Program-made: the position numbers and the translations under genes
In this document: positions 8,649-15,887 of the stretch, one piece after another
Position numbering within the stretch: the stretch's first letter is position 1
Layout of the letters: every line of letters starts with the position of its first letter
From: Chloromonas sp. AAM2
Taxonomy: Eukaryota; Chlorophyta; Chlorophyceae; Chlamydomonadales; Chlamydomonadaceae
Length of the DNA: 15,887 bases
Assembly (NCBI GenBank): GCA_004335635.1
Contig: QAXH01004830.1
Coordinates: forward strand, 1,997 to 17,883
Direction of reading: 5' to 3'
Notes under the pieces: model-generated
Database searches by the model: none
What the model was told of the DNA's origin: nothing
Seen by the model: only the letters and a program-made list of their open reading frames with translations

Positions 8649-11383
8649 CAGAATGACGATGGCTGGTGCGTGGGCTGCGGTGGAGAGATGGCTGTTGTTT
8701 ACGTGGAGCTGTAGCAGTGCAAATTTCTGACAGCTTTTGCAACCAGCGCGATTCTTACAAAACGGCGACAGCACAACGATACGAGGGCTAGGCCACGAGC
8801 ACAGTTACGCGTTCTTGCCGGCTCTGCATAAAAGCCCTAGTCAGATTGCCTGCGGCATCCTCGCGCGATCACCCTCAATGCCCGTGCTTGGCATGCAGGA
8901 ACTTCACACCTTCAAAGGGAGTCAGATCCAAGGGAGACGCGCAGCTGCGGGCACTTGCGGCCGCTATCGTAAGTCTTGCCTTCCGGGCGCACCACACCTT
9001 CTCCCAGCACACGGAGCATGCCGCGCCTGCTTCATTAGCGTTAGTCATCAGCGTCCAACCAATGAACGCATTCCCAGTTCTAGCAGACCGTGTGCGCAGG
9101 TGAACGACACCGATCCTCGAGTACCCGTCTGGTGGGCAAGCTTCAAAGATTCATTTTACAAAACGTACACCAGCGCAGCAGCTGAAGCTGTAGCTTACCA
9201 GAACTTCAAGGGCAACCTGGACAAAGTGCTAGGCATCAACTCTGACCTGAACGTTCCATTCTGGGCCACAGGCAACTTGTGAGTATCTCTGCCAATTCAA
9301 ATCGTGTGCCATTGCAGCTTTGCTCACTCAGGAAGGTCGTCATTCATGATTGCCAGCGCCCGGCTTTGGATCAGTGCCACCAGGTTTTCTGATGCTCAGG
9401 TGTCCTGCTGCGCTCGGCTGTTTGCAGCTATGCTGATTACGATTACGCAGCATTCCGTCGCACTTTTCTCATGACCAACCTCAACTTGACCAAGCTAGGT
9501 GGCGGGCGTCGACTGATTGAGGGTAGCCCCGTTCCTGACTCCGAGCTCAGCTCACGCCGCAAGCTACAGGGCACCTACGTAGACTGGCGGAACACTGGAA
9601 AGCTCACGCCAGTCAAAGACCAGGGCGGGTGAGTTGCAGTAGTCTGCGCGTCGTGCGAGGTCGACCTGAAATTACTACGGTCGGATGGCAGCTTACGCGA
9701 CGTTCACTGCTCTGGCTTCTAGCCATCTTGGCCAGTTGACTGCTCACCATCAATGGTTTACTTGTATGGGATGGGCTGCCATGAAGTCGTTGTTGAAATG
9801 GCCTTTGAACTGTGGCTATCTGACAACGTCAGTCACATGCACTGTCTCTTTCTGCTGAAGTTTCATCTCTTTGTTCTGAAAATCTCTTTGTTCTGAAACC
9901 ATCAGTCAAATCAGCTCAGTTGCTTAAACCATCAGGAATGGCACTCAAAAGCACTGTGATTGTCCTTTTGTCCTCAATTGTTTCTTTTTGTTGTGCTGCA
10001 TGCCTTCTTGTCTTCTCGTTCGGACTTGGAACGTGGTGTCATGCTTCATTCACCTGCCCGTGCTTCCAGGTGTGGATCATGCTGGGCATATGCCGCCACC
10101 GTCACCATTGAATCATCGTACCTCATCAACCAGGGCCTTACCTCGGAGCAAAGTCGTCTTGACCTGTCAGAGCAGCAAATGATTGATTGTGTCAGTGGCA
10201 GCAGCTGTAATGGTGGCTCAAGTGACTCTGCCATCCGCTATGTCAATGACGTGTACCAAACCACTGAATCTCAGTACCCATCAACCTTCAGAGATGGTAA
10301 GCGGCTGGCGTGAGTGTACTGAAAGCAGCTGGCATTCAAGACCTGTTTCCAAAGTCAGGTAGCCTATGAGTAGATGTATCACGCCGTGGCATATGTCGTT
10401 CTCCTGTGCTTGTGGATATGCAGGCAACTGCCGGGCTGGTGGCAGCCCTTCACAAGGGTCAGCTGTGCGCTTGGCTAAACCGACACAGTACCCCGGCACA
10501 TTCAGCGAGTCTTTGCTGATGAAGGCAGTGTCCAACCAGCCCACCGTTGTCTACTTTGAGGTTGTTGATGATTTCTACTCGTACTCTGGAGGCACCTACG
10601 TCCCCAGAAGCTGTGGAAATTCTATCAATCACGCCATGGTGAGCTTGACGTGTCTTCTGCTTGCATTGCGCTTACTCTCCCAATCTGTTTGCAGTTGTGT
10701 GCGCATTCACACGACTTCACTATCACATACATGCACGTGTTTCATTTTTGCAGGTGGCTGTCGGGTACTCTTACACGGGCAACCCAAGCAGCAGCTACTG
10801 GATTGTGCGCAATAGCTGGGGGGCATACTGGGGAGACAATGGCTACGTATACATTCAGATGACTGGCACAAGGGAAGGTCCCTGTGGCATGTACCAGTAC
10901 GCCTACCAGCCCACAACTCAGTTCTCACTGACCCTCTCGATCACTCCTTCTCCTCGGCCGGCTGCTTCACCTAGTCCGCCGCCATACTCCATTCCCAACT
11001 CCCCATGGGCCCCATGGGCTCCATCATCACCCAGCACTCGTTCGCCTAGTCCGCCACCATCCGCCTGGAACCCCTCACCTAGCCCTCCGCCATCTCCAAG
11101 AGCATCTCCTCAACTTCCATACTCAACTCCAAACTCTCCATGGGCCCCTTGGGCTCCTTGGACACCCAACACGCCTTGGATGCCATGGGCTCCTTGGGCA
11201 CCATGGAGTCCATCAGTCGGCTCCAGTTCCTCACCCTCAGAGATTGAGCCCCCCGCACCAAGTCCCTCCCTGGACCACCGGAAGGCTGCTTCGCCACGTT
11301 TACCTAGCAACCGCCCTCCTCGGCCCCCACGTGCACCTGCACCACCCCGTCCCAGCCCATCACAGCGCCTTCGTGGAACATAA
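8592..11383 (+). CDS. Papain-family (C1A) cysteine protease with Trp/Pro-rich C-terminal tail; 7 exons, complete
   Basis: Hand-spliced exons: 8592-8665, 8899-8968, 9100-9278, 9428-9628, 10070-10296, 10424-10638, 10754-11383. All introns are GT-AG, every phase agrees, and the product has 531 residues. An in-frame TAG at 8469 with no ATG before 8592 supports the start. Domains seen: signal peptide 1-19 (MPSKMLMLLLFGLTCSTTA); I29 propeptide about 59-125 (WWASFKDSFYKTY, NFKGNLDKVLGIN); mature protease from about 158 (YVDWRNTGKLTPVKDQ). The active site is complete: Gln173, Cys179 in CGSCWAY, His320 in INHAM, Asn342 in VRNSWG; the CNGG motif is present. The tail, about 383-531, is Pro/Ser-rich with PWAPW repeats and a basic end. 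Known: C1A enzymes are made as zymogens in the secretory pathway and cut peptide bonds through a Cys-His pair. Inference: vacuolar, wall-associated or extracellular. The tail is not the granulin domain of plant RD21-type enzymes. Its substrate is unknown. Confidence 0.93.
9865..9898 (+). repeat. Perfect 17-bp tandem duplication in intron 4 of protease 1
   Basis: ATCTCTTTGTTCTGAAA stands at 9865-9881 and again, directly adjacent, at 9882-9898. The two copies are identical, so the duplication is probably recent. It lies inside the 441-base intron (9629-10069) that precedes the catalytic-Cys exon and touches no splice site. Confidence 0.9.
10982..11215 (+). repeat. Internal duplication of Trp-Pro motif in the protease 1 tail
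   Basis: PYSIPNSPWAPWAP (10982-11023) is repeated as PYSTPNSPWAPWAP (11117-11158). The second copy runs on into further PW-containing triplets (WTP, WMP, WAP, WSP) to about 11209. Between the copies lie SPSPPP motifs. The DNA shows repeated CCATGGGC and CCTTGGGC words, which suggests growth by short-unit duplication. Confidence 0.8.
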
Positions 11384-11411
11384 GGGGTGGACCTCGTGAT
11401 CAGAATTACCT

Positions 11412-11416
11412 TGTAA
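11412..11416 (+). terminator. TGTAA poly(A) signal of protease 1
   Basis: TGTAA lies 28 bases after the TAA stop (11381-11383), in an A/T-rich stretch unlike the coding exon. Known: TGTAA is the usual chlorophyte poly(A) signal, placed roughly 10 to 20 bases before the cleavage site. If it is used, the 3' UTR is only about 45 to 55 bases. Confidence 0.6.
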
Positions 11417-12012
11417 TTTAGCTTGTATATCGTGATCTGCAGTTTACTATTTCTGCTACCTCCAATGTTATCTATTCATGTTTTGCGTGAGGAAGGATGT
11501 CCATGCGACGTGGCATGGGTATACACGCAAGCTGTGGCGCTTCTGGACAGTGTAAAAGTTGCTCGACGGACGTGCTGAACATTCACAGCCATCGCCAATC
11601 GCTCACTCAGCCTGTTTTATATCGGCAAGCCTTGGTCCAGTGACGCACCCCAGTTGTATCTCAACCAATGCACGGCTGCATGTAGGCTGCAATAATCTAT
11701 ACTTCAAGCAGACAGGCACAAGCGGGAACTTCACTGGACACTCATAACATGCGGATGCACAGCGCACGTGCGCATGGCCGATAACGTCAACCGCTTTTGA
11801 GGCCGATGGCTTGTTTTCTACGCCAACTAGCAACTTCGCTGATGGTACAATGCGCTCTGTGCCACTCTCAGGCCCATGAAGGCATTGCCCGAATTTATTG
11901 CCAACATGCGGCAGTTTCACCTCAACTTCTGAAGTTTTCTAGTAGTTCGTGGTGCAGCATAGACGACACCGCAGTGGAAGCCTTATTCATGCTCTCTTCA
12001 CAGGCATGGCTA

Positions 12013-12030
12013 ATCCTTCTCTTGAAGGAT
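12013..12030 (+). promoter_or_regulatory. Small hairpin in the probable 5' UTR of protease 2
   Basis: ATCCTTC (12013-12019) and GAAGGAT (12024-12030) form a perfect 7-bp stem with a four-base loop, ending 26 bases before the start codon at 12057. It could affect translation if transcribed, but a stem this short can occur by chance. Confidence 0.3.
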
Positions 12031-12056
12031 GACAACTCTAGTCACCGTGGTCGTTG

Positions 12057-12116
12057 ATGACGCCGGCAGGGCAGTTCTTGCTCCTCCTGGTTGCACTTGT
12101 CAAGACGTGCACGAGC
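12057..12116 (+). other. Signal peptide coding segment of protease 2
   Basis: The first 20 residues have a short polar start, a hydrophobic core (FLLLLVALV) and a polar end (KTCTS) before the first intron. As in protease 1, exon 1 encodes little more than the signal peptide and ends after the first two bases of a Trp codon. Confidence 0.75.
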
Positions 12117-15100
12117 GAACGATGGTGAGTGAGCTGCAAAACAGCAACATCTGTGAACCAGCAACGAAAAGCTGCCGCAGCTTTTCCACCAGCCACGTCC
12201 AGAAGCCATGACAGCAGCGCAAGCATGATTGCATGCGCTGCAGCTGCCCAGTTGCAGGCAAAGTTTAGGTCTGCCTCACCTTTTTCTTTGGCCAGCACGC
12301 AAATCCAGCCCACCTGTCTCGGCGTTTGTCTCCCCCTCCCGCTTGACTCTGTTTGCACTACGTTTGACCACTGCATACTGAATCCCAGTTTTTGTGGCAC
12401 TTTACTTGCCAATCCTCACTAAGTAACTCTGCAAGCAACATGCCTCTGAACTTTGCAGGTCATCCAACGTAGCGCTTGATGGGCAGGTTCCGGCTGCTGC
12501 AGAGGGTGCCGTATGGCGAAGCCTCAGCCAGGTGCGGGGCCCGGCCGCCGGTAGCCGGGCGACCACAGTTACGGTCAACTGCGGTCTTCACATAGGGTTG
12601 ACCACTCGCGCTTTTGATCTGCAGGAACCTGAGGCAGACCAGTGGAGCCATTTCAAGCGTCGTTACGGCAAGCAGTATGACACTGCGGCAGAGGAGGAGG
12701 CAGCACACACAAACTTCCAAGCCTGGGTTCGACGAGTTGTGGACATCAACAAAAGCGCTCCGGGCTTTACTGCATCCATACACTTGTAAGCGTGGGCAAT
12801 TCCACCTTGAATCGAGATGCGCTGTGATACACAGTTTCGTGATGGGTCTCATGATGCTGACAATGGTTATACTTTATGAAGGCACAGACGGCATGCAATC
12901 TAAGGTGCATTGTTGCTGGTTTGGCCGGCTGCAGCTATGCCGACATGTCCTGGGAGCAGATCCAGACGAAGCTGCTGACACTCAAGGTGGACTCAGCATG
13001 GCAGCGGAATTACCGTTCTCACCATGCGTATGGCGGCTCACTGCATGGAGGGCATGCCAGGCGCTTGCAACCTGCTCAGCCCAGGGGCATGGACTGGAGG
13101 AGCATGGGGAAAGTCACGCCGGTCAAGGACCAGGGCACGTGAGTTTTGTCATGTCTTCAAGGGGCCAGGTCACAGTGGCGCAGCAAACAGAAAACTTCAC
13201 ACCTTGGAAAGGAAGGTCTGGCATTCTGTCCTGATTTGGGGTACCAGGGCAAAGTCAGCCAACCTCAATTTAACCACAGTGGAACAGAGTATGAAGGTGA
13301 CAGTGTCATGCATTTCCAGAATAACTTCACTAAATGTGCTTAAAGGAGATCCGGGAATTTCCTCAGTCTGTGGTTGAATCTCCATGCTTGATAGCTGCTT
13401 ATCCTCAATCCTGGAACTAACGAACTACTCAATGCAACACCTCACATCTATTTTCCTCTGTGCTCCAAAGATTCGAATGTTCCATGGTATTGCGCGACAA
13501 ACCTGTGTGCTGCTGGTTTCAACAGGTGTGGTTCATGCTGGGTGTTCGTGGCCACTGCCGCTGTTGAGTCAGCCTACCTCATCACGCTTCAGACCTCCTC
13601 AGCAGCCACCAGACTAGACCTATCTGAGCAGCAGCTGCTGTCCTGCATCAGCCCACAGGACCCCATGACACCCCTCAATGGGGCCGGGTGCGACGGCGGG
13701 TACACACTTGATGCGCTTTACTATGTGTTGCTAGTGGGGCAGACGACGGAAGCGGTGGCGCCTTACAGGGGCACTGAAGGTGGGTTGGGAAGCGCATCAC
13801 AGTGCGCACACACACGCGCCCGTGCCAAGTCCGCACACAACTGCAATTGCCAAGTCCGCACACGTACCCAAGTTCACACATATGTGAAAGTGCCAAGTTC
13901 ACACATAAGTGTAAGTGCCAAGTTCACACATAAGTGCATGTGCCAAAAGAGCACAGTCCCACTTGCACTGGGGTGCCGGCATGGCCATGCTCCAAGCACA
14001 CGGAACAGGAGATTGGGGAAACTTGAGAACGTTGGGTGTGGAGCCTCAGCTAAGGCCCCGCCTGGCTGGCAACATCCGTCTGCACATGCCTGTCAGTTCA
14101 CTGTGTTACTTTGGACATTAGCGTGTTCAAGACACCATGTGCCATGCCCAAGCCAGCAATGACTGCCCCGTCATTGACCAACCAACATGTGAGATTACAC
14201 CCTCTGCCAAATCTCCTGTTCAGTGGCGGCCGTGCGACCATGCACCACCGCACTGACACGTGTGCAGGCTCATGCGATGTCGTGCGGGCGGCTGTGGAAG
14301 CGGCTGGTCAGAGCCAAGTGGTCATATTCCAGAACTTTCCTCAAATGACGGGTGCGGGAATACGGGACCCGATGTGCAGTGGGCTGGCAGGGCTGGCCAG
14401 AATCGGCGTAGGCTCAGGGTGGAAGCTCACCACCAGTCAAGTTACACCATTCAAACACATGCACCTAAACAACAGCCACATGGTCATGATCAAACACGCA
14501 TGTGCTATTCTTGACCATGATGTGTTAGTGTCCGTTCTGACGGAATGCAAGTGAGTGCCAGGGTAACACATGGAACAGCGCCTGGTTGGTCAGTCTTGCA
14601 GTTCTATGTGCTCAACCATGATTAGCCATGTAATGATTATGAATGTCCGCAGCGTCGGAGTCCGCTGAATCGGATCTCATGAATTTGGTGGACCAGCGGC
14701 CCATCATCTTCCAGTTCACAGTCACGGATGAATTCATGGGTTACTCTGGGGGCATCTACACCCCCACAGACCCCACGTGTGGGGCGGGCCTGGCCAATGA
14801 CGCAACAAGCCACGCGCTGGTAGGTGCATGTGAAAGTCTATGTCCATGCACATGCACGTAGCCATGAGACCATGCGTAAACCCATGCCCCTGGGAGTTCA
14901 TTCACGTGGAAGCCCATGTCCATGCTCATGCACCTGGGAGCCCATGCACGTGTAAGCCCATGTCCATGCACATGCACCTGGGAGCCCATGCACGTGGAAG
15001 CCCATGTCCATGCACATGCACCTGGGAGCCCATGCACGTGTAAGGCCATGTCCATGCACAGCCCATGCACAGCCCATGCACAGCCCATGCACATACACAT

Positions 15101-15887
15101 ACACATGATGCCCATGCACATGGGCATGCAGTGTCATGGCCAATGGTACACCTGATGTATTGTTTGAACGTATGTACGGCACGTCAATTGCTGGTTCACG
15201 CACACACCTGGTGGTATGGAACAGTTTTAGCTGGCATTTCCAAGCACCACGTTAGGAAGAGCAAAATCTTACCAAGAGGTTGTCAGTTTGTAGGTTGTCA
15301 AACGGATTTGCGCCATCTGATAGCTGCTGTGGATCTCAGAAGTCTGACCTGACTAGCGGGCAAAGCCGGTCTGACTTGCTCTTATGTGTTGCCTGGCTGC
15401 AGCTTATTGTGGGATACGAATACACGGGAGAACTGAACACAAGCTACTGGATCGCCAAGAACTCGTTTGGCACGGGTTGGGGCGAGGGAGGGTACATTCG
15501 TGTGGGCATGTCGGGCGATACAGTGGGTCCATGCGGCATGTACAGCAATGTGGTGTACCCACAGCTAGGGTTCAAACAGATCCTTGGAGAAGCCAAGTCA
15601 GACGCCAGCCCTCCGCCTTCACCACCCCCACCGTCACCTCCACCAACTAAGGAATCCCCGCCACTCACCCCGTCACCGTCCCTTCCTCTGCCCCCTTCAG
15701 TTGAAGAGCTGCCACCACCACCATCACCACCCCTGCCAATAGTTCCATCGCTACCTCCCCCATTGTTACCAATTGCCGGGCAGTTTCCATCACCACCTCT
15801 CCCACCATTACCAATTGCCGGGCAGTTTCCATCACCACCTCTCCCACCGCTACCAATCGTCGGGCAGTTTCCATCACCACCTCTCCC
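12057..15887 (+). CDS. Papain-family (C1A) cysteine protease with Pro-rich repeat tail; 8 exons seen, 3' end beyond window
   Basis: Hand-spliced exons: 12057-12124, 12459-12531, 12625-12785, 12935-13138, 13526-13779, 14268-14351, 14653-14819, 15403 to beyond 15887. All introns are GT-AG with consistent phases, giving at least 498 residues. An in-frame TAG at 12039-12041 supports the start. Seen: signal peptide about 1-20 (QFLLLLVALV core); I29 propeptide from about 53 (DQWSHFKRRYGKQY, ending near VRRVVDIN); mature protease from about 151 (MDWRSMGKVTPVKDQ). Active site: Gln167, Cys173 in CGSCWVF, His335 in TSHAL, Asn357 in AKNSFG; CDGG is also present. The usual NSWG tryptophan is Phe359 here. 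The tail from about 403 is Pro/Ser-rich, starting with SPPP blocks and then repeating LPIAGQFPSPPLPP. Introns 1-5 and 7 match the six introns of protease 1 in place and phase; intron 6 is extra. Inference: a secreted or vacuolar protease, a tandem paralogue of its neighbour. Substrate unknown. Confidence 0.92.
13822..13948 (+). repeat. 25-bp minisatellite in intron 5 of protease 2
   Basis: The unit GTGCCAAGTTCACACATAAG plus TGTAA is found at 13890-13914 and 13915-13939, with diverged copies at 13822-13846 and 13865-13889. A shortened copy lies at 13847-13864 and a partial one from 13940. The left copies have CCGCACAC where the right ones have TTCACACA. The array sits near the donor side of the 488-base intron. 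Confidence 0.85.
14910..15041 (+). repeat. 44-bp minisatellite in intron 7 of protease 2
   Basis: Three nearly identical 44-bp units (14910-14953, 14954-14997, 14998-15041) start AAGCCCATGTCCATG and end GCCCATGCACGTGT or GTGG. Degenerate copies precede them from about 14836. After them come a partial unit, three 11-bp AGCCCATGCAC units (about 15060-15092) and the palindrome GCCCATGCACATGGGC (15110-15125). The array is rich in CATG and CACGTG words and makes intron 7 (583 bases) the longest in either protease. Confidence 0.9.
15766..15887 (+). repeat. 42-bp coding repeat in the protease 2 tail, running off the window
   Basis: Units at 15766-15807 and 15808-15849 encode LPIAGQFPSPPLPP; a third from 15850 (LPIVGQFPSPPLP) is cut by the window edge. 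A diverged ancestor-like stretch (LPIVPSLPPPL) lies just before them. The copies differ by only a few bases, so the array is young, and its full length is unknown. Confidence 0.9.

Larger units (their letters stand above)
11384..12056. other. Intergenic spacer between the two proteases
   Basis: The 673 bases hold the 3' end of protease 1 and the promoter and 5' UTR of protease 2. No coding frame, RNA gene or repeat is convincing. No TATA box is evident. A small hairpin (12013-12030) lies just before the protease 2 start. Confidence 0.6.

Noticed and set aside
14352..14554. Read-through of protease 2 exon 6 to a stop at 14552-14554
   Set aside because: The donor GTGCGG at 14352 joined to 14653 restores the expected papain sequence (FPQMT followed by ASESAESDLMNLV) in the right phase. 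The read-through text has no family similarity.
14756..15203. Minus-strand frames of 101 and 123 residues with repeated HVHGLPGACAW-type motifs
   Set aside because: They are translations of the 44-bp intronic minisatellite and have no start context or domain.
15665..15880. Minus-strand METARQLV-type repeat frame
   Set aside because: It is the reverse of the 42-bp Pro-rich repeat, which is in frame with the protease 2 exon.

Overview
The window is nuclear DNA of a eukaryote, most likely a green alga (Chlorophyta). The two right-hand genes are split by introns of about 90 to 580 bases that begin GTGAGT, GTGCGG or GTAAG and end in (T)GCAG or CAG. A TGTAA motif, the typical chlorophyte poly(A) signal, follows the one complete gene. 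CAG/GCT trinucleotide runs are abundant, and the secreted proteins carry SPPP-type (hydroxyproline-rich-glycoprotein-like) tails. The species cannot be named from the sequence. GC content looks moderate rather than as high as in Chlamydomonas.

Left part (1-3902): the 3'-terminal coding exon of a gene whose 5' part lies outside the window. It encodes about 1240 residues of low-complexity sequence, first Met/Gly/Pro/Ser-rich, then Gln/Ala/Tyr/Pro/Gly-rich. It ends with Tyr-rich motifs that resemble the C-termini of FUBP/KSRP-type RNA-binding proteins. No folded domain is visible.

Middle (3903-8591): about 4.7 kb with no convincing gene. The first 1.7 kb is plausibly the 3' UTR of the left gene. 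The rest is intergenic, with a few short repeats and hairpins.

Right part (8592-15887): two head-to-tail paralogous papain-family (C1A) cysteine proteases, which I spliced by hand. Protease 1 (8592-11383) is complete, with 7 exons and 531 residues. Protease 2 (12057 to beyond the right edge) shows 8 exons and at least 498 residues. Each has a signal peptide, a short spacer, an I29 inhibitor propeptide, the full Gln/Cys/His/Asn active site and a long Pro-rich C-terminal tail. Six intron positions and phases agree between the two; protease 2 has one extra intron. The catalytic domains are clearly related, but the tails differ: Trp-Pro-rich in protease 1, and a 14-residue tandem repeat in protease 2. 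This points to a local gene duplication followed by fast divergence of the tails. Both are predicted to enter the secretory pathway and to act in a vacuole, in the cell wall or outside the cell. No mobile element, RNA gene or CRISPR array was found.
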